DNA from: an uncultured Lachnospiraceae bacterium
GTDB lineage: Bacteria > Bacillota > Clostridia > Lachnospirales > Lachnospiraceae
Direction: 5' to 3'
Length of the DNA stretch: 64,000 nt
NCBI GenBank assembly: GCA_934292725.1
Contig: CAKQXY010000001.1
Coordinates: forward strand, 1 to 64,000
In this document: piece by piece, positions 47,801 through 55,936 of the stretch
Numbering within the stretch: the first letter of the stretch is position 1
How the letters are laid out: each line of letters opens with the position of its first letter
The notes under the pieces: model-generated
What the model was told of the DNA's origin: nothing
What the model saw: the letters and a program-made list of their open reading frames with translations, nothing else
Database searches by the model: none
Program-made: the position numbers and the translations under genes

Positions 47801-49384
47801 AGTGATTTTGATTCAGAGGAAGTTAAAAAGTTTGGCGGCGGTGCAGGCTGTGATATGCCAGATAAAATTTGTCCCATCTGCGGTGAAAAGCTTGCAAAGG
47901 ATGGCTACGATATCCCATTTGAGACATTCCTTGGCTTTTACGGCGATAAGGAGCCTGATATCGACTTAAACTTCTCTGGTGAGTACCAGAGTAAGGCTCA
48001 TGCCTATACAGAGGTTATTTTTGGTGCTGGGCAAACCTTTAGAGCCGGCACTGTAGGTACACTGGCAGAAAAAACAGCATTTGGCTATGTGAAGAATTAT
48101 TATGAAGAACATAACCAGCATAAGCGTGAGTGCGAGATTAACCGCCTTGTCGCTGGCTGTACCGGTGTAAAGCGAACATCGGGTCAGCATCCCGGCGGAA
48201 TAATTGTACTTCCAATTGGTGAAGATATTAACTCCTTCACACCAGTACAGCATCCGGCAAATGATATGACGACCAGCACAGTAACAACACACTTTGATTA
48301 CCATTCAATCGATCATAACCTGTTAAAACTTGACATTCTTGGTCATGATGATCCTACCATGATCCGTATGCTTGAAGATTTGACAGGAATTGATGCAAGA
48401 GAAATTCCGCTTGACAGTCCAGAGGTAATGTCATTATTTAAGGACACCTCTGCGCTTGGAATAAAGCCAGAGGATATCGGTGGCTGTAAGCTTGGTGCAC
48501 TTGGTCTTCCTGAGTTTGGTACTGACTTTGCTATGGGCATGTTAATTGAGACGCAGCCGCAGCATTTCTCAGATTTAGTTCGTATTGCAGGTTTGTCACA
48601 TGGTACAGATGTATGGCTTGGAAATGCTCAGACGCTTCTGCAGGAGAAAAAGGCGACCATTTCAACTGCTATCTGTACACGAGATGATATCATGGTCTAC
48701 TTAATCAGCAAGGGCATTGAAAAAGGTCTTTCATTTAAGATCATGGAGGCAGTTCGAAAGGGAAAGGGTCTTCAGCCAGAATGGGAGCAGACTATGGTTG
48801 AGCATGATGTGCCAGACTGGTATATATGGTCTTGTAAAAAGATTAAATACATGTTCCCTAAGGCACATGCTGCAGCTTATGTTATGATGATGTGGCGAAT
48901 TGCATACTGCAAAATCTTTTATCCGCTGGCATTTTATGCTGCTTACTTTAGTATACGTGCCGCTGCATTTTCATATGAATTGATGTGTCAGGGCAAAGAA
49001 GCACTAGAGCGCCATATGGCTGATTATGAAAGCCGAATGGACACGCTTTCTCCAAAGGAGAAGGATTCATATCACGACATGCGTATTGTTCAGGAAATGT
49101 ATGTAAGAGGCTTCGAATTTACACCAATTGACTTGTTTAAGGTACAGGCAACAAGATTTCAGATTGTTGATGGAAAGCTAATGCCATCACTAAGCTCTAT
49201 AGAAGGTCTTGGAAATAAGGCAGCAGAATCAATTGTAGAAGCAGCACTCGGAGGAGCATTCCTTTCAAGACAAGATTTTCGAGAGCGCGCCAAAGTGGGA
49301 CAGACAGTCAGTGATAAGCTTTTGGAGCTTGGAATTTTAAGTGATATTCCAGAGTCCAATCAGCTGTCGCTCTTTGACTTTTAA
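44867..49384 (+). CDS. polC: DNA polymerase III alpha subunit, PolC type
   Basis: Replicative polymerase of low-GC Gram-positives, 1505 residues. Order: N-terminal domain with a charged linker (about 1-275), OB fold (about 280-385), PHP domain with ELHCHTKSSEMDA near 396, the inserted 3'-5' exonuclease with VVFDIETTG near 484, and the polymerase region. A zinc-ribbon CKKC...CPICGEK lies near 972-1010, and the catalytic Asp pair is in DKEPDIDLNFSGE near 1030. Length and order are normal. Last gene of the conserved run that starts at uppS. Confidence 0.97.
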   Translation: MAKRFFETFPALILEDELKDLFEFAEVTALKYNRDRTAIHVYLLCRRLISKPQIYAVESKIEKQMFPDGDMKIRIFESFSLSEQYTPSYLVDVYKDSLFAEIKRRSDLDYHILMRADWKVADDNSLLLTLEDNLWARNRAGELREWIQMVFYDRCAISIPVAVSFKERDTTAIEEEKKRAEAQAIARIMKANSVASKEKEDEFIDTASADTKKGSEKTTLRKGDPTKAAKPAGEKAAQTPREIPGGNFQKSAYNKGSKGGYSAKRPLRSDDPNMVYGRNFEDVTPMKIAEIQEEIGEVVISGKIIAVTERELRNGEKTIISFAVTDYTDTIMAKIFVPNEFLAELKNDVAVGKAVTVKGIAMMDKFDHEVTISSVSGIKRAEWKEEKREDHALVKRVELHCHTKSSEMDAVSDAQALVKTAKGWGHTALAITDHGCAYAFPEAAHALSKGDDFKLIFGCEGYLVDDLKEIVVNSNGASLDASYVVFDIETTGFHPSKNKIIEIGAVKVVNGEITDRFSEFINPRVPIPFTIERLTGINDAMVCDAPGVEEILPKFLSFCEGCVLVAHNASFDTSFIRYNAEQLGIEFPPTYVDTVGLARFLLPHLGRFKLDTVAKELHVSLENHHRAVDDAGATAEIFVKFLPMLKKKGFETLDDIAEKAVMTPEAIMRMPTYHIILLAANEVGRINLYRLISMAHVKYFARRPRFPRSEIMKYREGLIIGSACEAGELFRAITGGESDDEIAKIVSFYDYLEIQPTGNNEFMLREEDSPYKTREDLEALNKKIVQLGELYDKPVCATCDVHFLNPEDEVYRRIIMSGKGFKDADFQPPLYYRTTEEMLKEFEYLGSDKAYEVVVTNTNLIADRIDHLAPVRPDKCPPVIENSDIDLRNMCYEKAHSMYGDPLPPIVEERLEHELHSIISNGFAVMYLIAVKLVHKSNEDGYMVGSRGSVGSSFVATMSGITEVNPLSPHYYCKKCHYSDFDSEEVKKFGGGAGCDMPDKICPICGEKLAKDGYDIPFETFLGFYGDKEPDIDLNFSGEYQSKAHAYTEVIFGAGQTFRAGTVGTLAEKTAFGYVKNYYEEHNQHKRECEINRLVAGCTGVKRTSGQHPGGIIVLPIGEDINSFTPVQHPANDMTTSTVTTHFDYHSIDHNLLKLDILGHDDPTMIRMLEDLTGIDAREIPLDSPEVMSLFKDTSALGIKPEDIGGCKLGALGLPEFGTDFAMGMLIETQPQHFSDLVRIAGLSHGTDVWLGNAQTLLQEKKATISTAICTRDDIMVYLISKGIEKGLSFKIMEAVRKGKGLQPEWEQTMVEHDVPDWYIWSCKKIKYMFPKAHAAAYVMMMWRIAYCKIFYPLAFYAAYFSIRAAAFSYELMCQGKEALERHMADYESRMDTLSPKEKDSYHDMRIVQEMYVRGFEFTPIDLFKVQATRFQIVDGKLMPSLSSIEGLGNKAAESIVEAALGGAFLSRQDFRERAKVGQTVSDKLLELGILSDIPESNQLSLFDF

Positions 49385-49409
49385 CAAATATTAGAATAGA
49401 GGAAAACAA

Positions 49410-50894
49410 ATGAAAATAGGATTTGATAATGAAAAGTATCTCAAAATTCAGTCAGAACATATCAAGGAGAGAATTGGCCAGTTCGGCGACAAGCTGTATC
49501 TGGAATTTGGAGGAAAGCTGTTTGATGACTATCACGCCTCAAGAGTTCTTCCAGGATTTGCACCAGACAGTAAGCTTCAGATGTTAATGCAGCTGTCTGA
49601 TATGGCTGAGATCGTGATTGTAATTTCAGCGACAGATATTGAAAAAAATAAAAAACGTGGTGATCTTGGAATTACTTATGATGTTGATGTACTTCGTCTT
49701 ATATCAGAATATGAAAAAAAGGGTCTGTATGTTGGAAGTGTCGTAATAACACAGTTCGCCGGCCAGGCAGGTGCTGTTCAGTTCCAGAAGCGTCTTGAAA
49801 AGAAGGGTATTGATGTATACCGTCATTACCTGATTGATGGCTATCCATCAAATGTTTCTCTGATTGTAAGCCCGGATGGTTTTGGCAAAAACGAATATGT
49901 CCGCACAACAAGACCGCTTGTTGTTGTCACCGCACCAGGACCGGGAAGCGGTAAGATGGCAACATGTCTATCCCAACTTTACCATGAGAATTTGCGCGGA
50001 GTACGTGCAGGCTATGCTAAGTTTGAGACATTCCCTATCTGGAATATTCCTCTAAAGCACCCTGTAAATCTGGCTTATGAAGCTGCTACAGCCGATCTGA
50101 ATGACGTTAACATGATCGACCCGTTCCATTTAGAGGCATATGGTGTTACAACAGTAAATTATAACCGTGATATTGAGATCTTCCCTGTTTTAAATGCTAT
50201 CTTCGAGCGCATTTATGGAGAAAATCGTTATTACAAGTCTCCAACTGATATGGGTGTCAACATGGCAGGAAATTGTATTATCGACGATGAGGCATGCTGT
50301 GAGGCATCCAGAATGGAAATTATTCGCCGTTATTACACAGCTATGAATAAGATTGCAAAAGAGGATGGCGGTGAGAATGAGCTGTACAAGATTGAGCTTT
50401 TGATGAAGCAGGCAAAAATCACACCAGCTGACCGTAAGGTAACAGTAGCTGCCATGGATCGCGCAAACAAGCTTGGTGTTCCTACTGCTGCAATGGAGCT
50501 TCCAGATGGAACTATTGTTACATCTAAGACAAGTGATCTTCTTGGTGCCTCTGCCGCACTTCTTTTAAATGCTTTAAAGCAGTTAGCACAGATTGATCAC
50601 GATAGAAAGCTGATCTCTCCAGAGGTTATTGAACCAATTCAGAAGTTAAAGACAGGCTATCTTGGTGCAAAGAATCCACGTCTTCACACCGATGAAGTAT
50701 TAATTGCACTTTCTGTAACTGCTGCATCAGATCCGATTGCAAAACTCGCAATGGAGCAGATGCCAAAGCTGTCTGGATGCCAGATGCATACTTCTGTTAT
50801 GCTTTCTGATGTAGACAGTAAGACACTTAAGCGTCTTGGTGTTGATCTGACATGCGAGCCTGTCCGCGAATCTGCAGCAAAAGGAGAGTTCTGA
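49410..50894 (+). CDS. DUF1846 family protein
   Basis: A 494-residue soluble protein matching the DUF1846 family of Firmicutes, whose function is not established. A loop APGPGSGKMAT near residue 172 resembles a nucleotide-binding P-loop; KLYLEFGGKLFDDYHASRVLPG near the start is a family hallmark. It follows polC by 25 bases and may be read with it, though functions need not be linked. Confidence 0.88.
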   Translation: MKIGFDNEKYLKIQSEHIKERIGQFGDKLYLEFGGKLFDDYHASRVLPGFAPDSKLQMLMQLSDMAEIVIVISATDIEKNKKRGDLGITYDVDVLRLISEYEKKGLYVGSVVITQFAGQAGAVQFQKRLEKKGIDVYRHYLIDGYPSNVSLIVSPDGFGKNEYVRTTRPLVVVTAPGPGSGKMATCLSQLYHENLRGVRAGYAKFETFPIWNIPLKHPVNLAYEAATADLNDVNMIDPFHLEAYGVTTVNYNRDIEIFPVLNAIFERIYGENRYYKSPTDMGVNMAGNCIIDDEACCEASRMEIIRRYYTAMNKIAKEDGGENELYKIELLMKQAKITPADRKVTVAAMDRANKLGVPTAAMELPDGTIVTSKTSDLLGASAALLLNALKQLAQIDHDRKLISPEVIEPIQKLKTGYLGAKNPRLHTDEVLIALSVTAASDPIAKLAMEQMPKLSGCQMHTSVMLSDVDSKTLKRLGVDLTCEPVRESAAKGEF

Positions 50895-50936
50895 TTTGTT
50901 AACAATCAGCTGATAAAAAACAGCAGGGAGGAAAAA

Positions 50937-53048
50937 ATGGAACGCATTGAAATTGTTGAAAATGGCTTGTTTCTCGTATTTGAAATTGCTGATGATAAAT
51001 GTTTTAAATTTCTTCATTTTGGGAAAAAGCCATTTAATGAAAAAGATATTATTGCGCGATCTACATCATATGGTTTTAGATTTGTTGAAATTAATCTGGC
51101 TGGTTATGATCGTCCCTATGAGCGCCATGGAAACAAATATATTGTAACGGCACCTGGCTGGCATATGCGTTATGAATCTATGGAAGACGGCCGTAATCAA
51201 AACGGCCGTATCGTGATGTTTGTTCTGCGTGATGAAATAACAGATGTAATAGTAAAAAGCTACATGCAGTTTTATGACGGACTTTCCATTATTCGATTCT
51301 GGAACATAGTTGAAAACACAGGCAGCCAGACGCAGGTGTTAGACTATATTTCATCTTTTAATTATGAGGGAATTGACAAGGAAGGATCACTTCCTGCTGA
51401 TAAAAAGCTGCAAATTCGCATACCGCACAACGGATGGCAAAAAGAAGTCAATTGGAAAACGTATGATCTTTGTGACTTTGGTATGGAACGTATTCAGCCA
51501 GCGTGTGATCAGCGCTCCTCAAACCTTCTTACAGTAAGCAATACTGGAAACTGGTCAGCTAAAGAACACCTTCCAATGGGATATCTTGAGAACACGCAGA
51601 CACATACGGGTATGCTCTGGCAGATTGAAAATAATGGTTCCTGGCACTGGGAGATTGGAGATCAGAATGGTCATCTTTATTTGGCAGCATCTGGTCCGAA
51701 TGAGATTTATTCTCACTGGTTTAAAAATCTAAAACCAGGAGATACTTTTACAAGCGTGCCTGTTGCTGTAAGCCTAACTGATCAAGGTTTTGATGATGCA
51801 GTTGGAACAATGACAAAATATCGCCGTATTATCCGCCGCCCAAATGCAGATAATGAATCGCTTAAAGTTATCTTTAATGACTATATGAACTGTCTGTGGG
51901 GTCATCCAACGGCAGAAGAGGAATTTCCACTAATAGATGCGGCGGCAGAGGCCGGATGTGAGTATTTTTGTATTGATGCCGGCTGGTATGCAGATGGTGA
52001 TTGGTGGGATGCAGTTGGTGACTGGAAAGAGAGCAAAAAACGCTTTCCGAACGGTGTACGTGAAATTACCGATTATATTCGCAGTAAGGGAATGATTCCA
52101 GGTGTATGGCTTGAGCTAGAAGTTATGGGTATTAATTGTCATATGGCACAGGAGGTTCCCGATGACTGGTTTTTCATGCGTCATGGAAAGCGTGTATATG
52201 ATAGAAGCCGATATCAGCTTGACTATAGAAATCCAGAAGTTCGTGCCTATGCAGATAGTGTGATAGATCGCCTGATTAAAGAGTATGGCGTCGGCTATAT
52301 TAAAATGGATTATAACATTGAGCCAGGAATTGGTACAGACTTACATGCCGATAGTGCTGGAGACGGTATGTTATCACACGAGAGAGCTTATCTAAAATGG
52401 CTGGAAGCAGTATTTAAACGCTATCCGGATCTTGTAATTGAAAACTGTTCATCAGGTGGTCTTCGCATGGATTACGCTATGCTCTCACGATACAGTATTC
52501 AGTCTACAAGTGATCAGGATGACTATCGTTATTACTGTACTATTGCAGCAAATTCGCCATCTGCATTGACACCAGAGCAAAGTGCGATCTGGTCGTATCC
52601 GCTTCGTGAAGGAGACAGGGAAGAGGTTGTATTTAATATGATTAACGCCATGCTGCTTCGCGTTCATCAAAGTGGTCATTTAGCCGAGCTTACGCAAGAA
52701 CGCCGTGATCTGGTAAAGGAAGCACTCGATATTTACAAAACTATTCGAAAAGATATCAAAAAGAGTGTTCCGATCTGGCCAATTGGATTATCACAGTTTC
52801 ATGATGAATGGACATGTCTTGGTCTGCAGTCAGAAAACAAAATTTATCTAGCTGTGTGGAGAAGAAATGGCAATAAGCCTGTCATTGAAATTCCATTCGA
52901 ACAGTTAAATAATAAAGATGTGTCTGTCTGCTGTCTCTATCCATCATATTCAGATACATTGTTTTCATGGAGCAAGGAAAGCAATGTATTGACCGTTACG
53001 ATGGAAAAAGAGTTTATGGCAAGACTGTTTTGTATTGAAATAAAATAA
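50937..53048 (+). CDS. Alpha-galactosidase, GH36
   Basis: Hydrolyses terminal alpha-1,6-galactose from raffinose-family sugars or galactomannans. The 703 residues show the GH36 layout: N-terminal beta-supersandwich, TIM barrel with the nucleophile Asp in YIKMDYN and the acid/base Asp in the STSDQDD segment, and a C-terminal beta domain. No signal peptide, so it acts inside the cell on imported oligosaccharides. No transporter is adjacent; the ribosome binding site is AGGGAGGA. Confidence 0.9.
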   Translation: MERIEIVENGLFLVFEIADDKCFKFLHFGKKPFNEKDIIARSTSYGFRFVEINLAGYDRPYERHGNKYIVTAPGWHMRYESMEDGRNQNGRIVMFVLRDEITDVIVKSYMQFYDGLSIIRFWNIVENTGSQTQVLDYISSFNYEGIDKEGSLPADKKLQIRIPHNGWQKEVNWKTYDLCDFGMERIQPACDQRSSNLLTVSNTGNWSAKEHLPMGYLENTQTHTGMLWQIENNGSWHWEIGDQNGHLYLAASGPNEIYSHWFKNLKPGDTFTSVPVAVSLTDQGFDDAVGTMTKYRRIIRRPNADNESLKVIFNDYMNCLWGHPTAEEEFPLIDAAAEAGCEYFCIDAGWYADGDWWDAVGDWKESKKRFPNGVREITDYIRSKGMIPGVWLELEVMGINCHMAQEVPDDWFFMRHGKRVYDRSRYQLDYRNPEVRAYADSVIDRLIKEYGVGYIKMDYNIEPGIGTDLHADSAGDGMLSHERAYLKWLEAVFKRYPDLVIENCSSGGLRMDYAMLSRYSIQSTSDQDDYRYYCTIAANSPSALTPEQSAIWSYPLREGDREEVVFNMINAMLLRVHQSGHLAELTQERRDLVKEALDIYKTIRKDIKKSVPIWPIGLSQFHDEWTCLGLQSENKIYLAVWRRNGNKPVIEIPFEQLNNKDVSVCCLYPSYSDTLFSWSKESNVLTVTMEKEFMARLFCIEIK

Positions 53049-53085
53049 ATAATCATGAATAAGGCAATTGCCGAAAGGAGCTGTT

Positions 53086-53967
53086 ATGGGAAAATTAGAT
53101 CAGTATTGTTTTGATGGAACAAATGCACTTTCACTGAAAAAACTGCCGACAGACAGCAAAAAAGATCAGGTTGACAAGGAAAAAATTCTTGCCAAAACAG
53201 AAAAAAATCAGGAAAAAATTTTTGCACTTCAGGATAAGCTTTATGCAGATGCAAAAGAAGGGCTGATTATTATCCTGCAGGCCAGAGATGCCGCAGGAAA
53301 GGACAGTACCATTCGTCATGTCATGGGCGGTATAAATCCGCAGGGTGTACAAGTTTTCAGCTACAAGCAGCCTTCTAAGGATGAGCTTGCGCATGATTAT
53401 CTGTGGCGCTGCGTTACAAATCTTCCTAAGCGTGGAATGATAGCTATTTTTAATCGCTCTTACTACGAAGATGTATTAGTCGTAAAGGTTCATGAGCTTT
53501 ACAAAGGCTATCATATGGCAAAACGCTGTTTAAATCCAGATACAATCATTGAGAATCGTTATCGCCAGATTCGCCATTTTGAGGAGTATCTATATGACAA
53601 CAGCTACCGCGTCGTAAAGATTCTGCTTAACGTCTCTAAAGAAAAGCAAAAACAGCGTTTCCTTGAACGTATTGATCTTCCAGAGAAAAACTGGAAATTT
53701 TCCCAAAGCGATATGGCAGAGCGTGCTCTGTGGGAACAATATGATGATGCTTATGAGCGTGCTGTAAATGCAACTGCCACAAAGGAAAATCCATGGTATG
53801 TTATTCCAGCAGATCAGAAATGGTACAGCAGGTATCTTGTATCAGAAATTATTCTTGATGTGCTGCAAAAAATTGATCCACAGTATCCAACTCTCTCACA
53901 AGAAGAAGCCGAGAAGCTTCCGCAATATAAGGAGATGCTTCAAAATGAGAATATGAAGCATTCATAA
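53086..53967 (+). CDS. ppk2: Polyphosphate kinase 2 family protein
   Basis: Transfers phosphate between polyphosphate and nucleotides. The 293 residues have Walker A ARDAAGKDSTIRHV, the lid segment and FNRSYYEDVLVVKVH as Walker B region; NPQGVQVFSYKQPSKDEL fits the class that phosphorylates AMP and ADP, which is a guess from motif wording. The frame reaches back to 53068, but the ATG at 53086 follows AAAGGAG by 5 bases. A terminator follows. Confidence 0.92.
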   Translation: MGKLDQYCFDGTNALSLKKLPTDSKKDQVDKEKILAKTEKNQEKIFALQDKLYADAKEGLIIILQARDAAGKDSTIRHVMGGINPQGVQVFSYKQPSKDELAHDYLWRCVTNLPKRGMIAIFNRSYYEDVLVVKVHELYKGYHMAKRCLNPDTIIENRYRQIRHFEEYLYDNSYRVVKILLNVSKEKQKQRFLERIDLPEKNWKFSQSDMAERALWEQYDDAYERAVNATATKENPWYVIPADQKWYSRYLVSEIILDVLQKIDPQYPTLSQEEAEKLPQYKEMLQNENMKHS

Positions 53968-53983
53968 AAATTAGATTTAGCAT

Positions 53984-54027
53984 AAAAAGCCCGGCAGGAA
54001 GAGTAATCCTTCTGCCAGGCTTTTTTT
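53984..54027. terminator. Terminator after the PPK2 gene
   Basis: A stem of about 16 bp (AAAAGCCCGGCAG with CTGCCAGGCTTTT, one mismatch) followed by seven T. A-rich on the left, so it may also act for the minus-strand prs. Confidence 0.82.
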
Positions 54028-54097
54028 AATATATTTTGATCTTTTTGATACTATGATACCAGATTGCTACGTGCTTTCTGAACTTTTGACCCTGGTA

Positions 54098-55285
54098 TTA
54101 TTCAAATTGTTCCTTATGTTTCTTTAACAATGCCTGAATCTTTTCTGTTGGAGATAAGCTGTTTCCAATCGGAACGTCATGATTAAGTGTATTGATGATA
54201 GCAGCAGTAAACTTACTCATGTCGGCTTCAATGTACCAGCTTCTCTTAAGCAGCTCTGGAGAACGATAATTCAAGTTAGTTGTGATAACATAATCAAAGT
54301 AACCCTGAGAATTGAAATCATCAAACTTCTCTAATCCATCCGTGAAAAGACCAAATGTACAGCATACAACAACATTCTTTGCGCCGCGGTCTTTCAGTTC
54401 CTTTGCTGTATCAAGCATACTCTCTCCGGAAGAGATCATATCGTCAATAATAATAACAGTTTTGCCCTTAATGTTTGCACCCAAAAATTCATGTGCAACA
54501 ATAGGATTCTTTCCATTTACAACGGTAGAATAGTCTCTTCTCTTATAGAACATACCCATGTCAATGCCAAGGTTATTAGCAAAGTAGACAGCACGTCCCA
54601 TTGCACCTTCATCAGGGCTGATTGCCATTAAATGATCCTTGTCGATTACCATATTTGGCTCTTTCTGTAACAGCGCTTTGATAAACTGATAAGGAGGTGT
54701 AAAATTGTCAAATCCGTGAAGCGGAATTGCATTCTGAACACGTGGGTCATGCGCATCAAAAGTGATGATGTTGCTTACGCCCATGTCGATAAGCTCCTCT
54801 AATGCCAGTGCACAGTCAAGAGATTCTCTTCTGGTACGCTTATGCTGACGGCCCTCATACAAAAACGGCATAACGACATTGACACGGCGTGCACCGCGGC
54901 AAGAGCCGATAAGACGCTTCAGATCCTGATAATGATTGTCAGGAGACATGTGATTTACTTCACCGCACAGCTGATAAGTTAAGCTATAATTTGTTACATC
55001 AACCATTGCAAAAATATCAGAGCCGCGAACAGACTCTTTTAATACACACTTTGCTTCACCAGAGCCAAAACGTGGGCAGGAAAAATCCAACAGATAGGAT
55101 TTACTGTCATAGCCACGAAAATCCAGCATCGACTGACGCTGAGTAAGTGCCTCTGCATCATGCTGACGGAAGGAAACGATATAGTCATCGACCTTCTTTG
55201 CAAAATCCTTGCAGCTGTCAAGTGCAGCAATCTTCAAAGGACCGATAGGAATACTGTTTTCAAATGAATAATCAATATTTGCCAT
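54098..55285 (-). CDS. prs: Ribose-phosphate diphosphokinase (long form)
   Basis: Makes PRPP from ribose 5-phosphate and ATP, the shared precursor of the pyr and pur pathways in this window. The C-terminal PRPP loop VIIIDDMISSGES and the TFDAHDPRVQNAIP segment are clear. At 395 residues it is about 80 longer than the classical enzyme, with an extended N-terminal region (to about residue 90) and a C-terminal tail; this looks like the longer form seen in Clostridia. The ATG at 55285 has AAGGCGG upstream. It runs alone on the minus strand. Confidence 0.92.
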   Translation of the reverse strand: MANIDYSFENSIPIGPLKIAALDSCKDFAKKVDDYIVSFRQHDAEALTQRQSMLDFRGYDSKSYLLDFSCPRFGSGEAKCVLKESVRGSDIFAMVDVTNYSLTYQLCGEVNHMSPDNHYQDLKRLIGSCRGARRVNVVMPFLYEGRQHKRTRRESLDCALALEELIDMGVSNIITFDAHDPRVQNAIPLHGFDNFTPPYQFIKALLQKEPNMVIDKDHLMAISPDEGAMGRAVYFANNLGIDMGMFYKRRDYSTVVNGKNPIVAHEFLGANIKGKTVIIIDDMISSGESMLDTAKELKDRGAKNVVVCCTFGLFTDGLEKFDDFNSQGYFDYVITTNLNYRSPELLKRSWYIEADMSKFTAAIINTLNHDVPIGNSLSPTEKIQALLKKHKEQFE

Positions 55286-55421
55286 TTATAGGACCGCCTT
55301 TTTATGTTAGTCTTGCAGTCAAAAATTGCATCTTACTTTATAACAATTTTTGACATACACAATCTATTATAACCGCAAAGAAAAGCATAAGTCAATAGAA
55401 AAAGTCGACAGAAAAAAATAG

Positions 55422-55450
55422 TTGCATTTTTGTTTCCTTTGTGATACACT
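55422..55450 (+). promoter_or_regulatory. Promoter of secG
   Basis: TTGCAT (55422-55427), 17 bases and TACACT (55445-55450), 58 bases before the secG ATG. Confidence 0.6.
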
Positions 55451-55508
55451 GACTTAAGTGTTATTCTCGTGTGATAACCAATTATTTTAATAAGGAATGG
55501 GGTTTGGC

Positions 55509-55745
55509 ATGTCAGCATTAAAGATTATCATTACTGTTATTTATTGCATTATTGCGATTGCATTTACAGCTTCTGTACTGATGCAGGAAGGAAAATCCGC
55601 AGGTCTGGGCGCAATCGGCGGTATGGCTGAGAGCTACTGGGGCAAGAATAAAGGTCGTTCCATGGAGGGAAAGTTAGAAAGATTCACTCTGATTGGAGCA
55701 ATCATTTTCTTTGTTGGAGCAATTCTTCTGAACATGAACTTTTAA
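55509..55745 (+). CDS. secG: Preprotein translocase subunit SecG
   Basis: A 78-residue subunit of the SecYEG channel with two membrane helices and the SVLMQEGKSAGLGAIGG loop between them. An ATG at 55497 touches the AAGGA, so the ATG at 55509 (12 bases away) is used. It stands before rnr-smpB-ssrA, the usual Firmicutes order. Confidence 0.94.
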   Translation: MSALKIIITVIYCIIAIAFTASVLMQEGKSAGLGAIGGMAESYWGKNKGRSMEGKLERFTLIGAIIFFVGAILLNMNF

Positions 55746-55810
55746 GTTACAGTTCACACATCCAGCCAAACTTGATTTATCGAGTTGGTTGGCGTCCTGT
55801 GAACAGTGAC
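55746..55810 (+). repeat. 65-bp palindromic repeat directly after secG
   Basis: Starts at the base after the secG stop. GTTACAGTTCACA at the left end mirrors TGTGAACAGTGAC at the right end (11 of 13), and an inner CCAGCCAA/TTGGTTGG stem extends the fold. The same GTTACAGTTCAC end is seen in the dapF repeats (38086 and, inverted, 38334), so it is probably a dispersed REP- or MITE-like unit. Confidence 0.65.
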
Positions 55811-55828
55811 TTTATCAACAAAAGAAGC

Positions 55829-55857
55829 GGCTGTCGCAGATTGCGGCGGCCGTTTTG
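55829..55857 (+). terminator. Terminator between secG and rnr
   Basis: GGCTGTCGCA pairs with TGCGGCGGCC (two G-U) around a 3-base loop, followed by GTTTT. The rest of the 191-base gap holds the palindromic repeat and an A/T-rich leader without a clear promoter. Confidence 0.6.
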
Positions 55858-55936
55858 TGCCTTTTATAAGATCAGCACCCCTTACACGACTAAAGCACTA
55901 ACATATAAGAATATATAAGAAAGAAGTTTAATTTAA

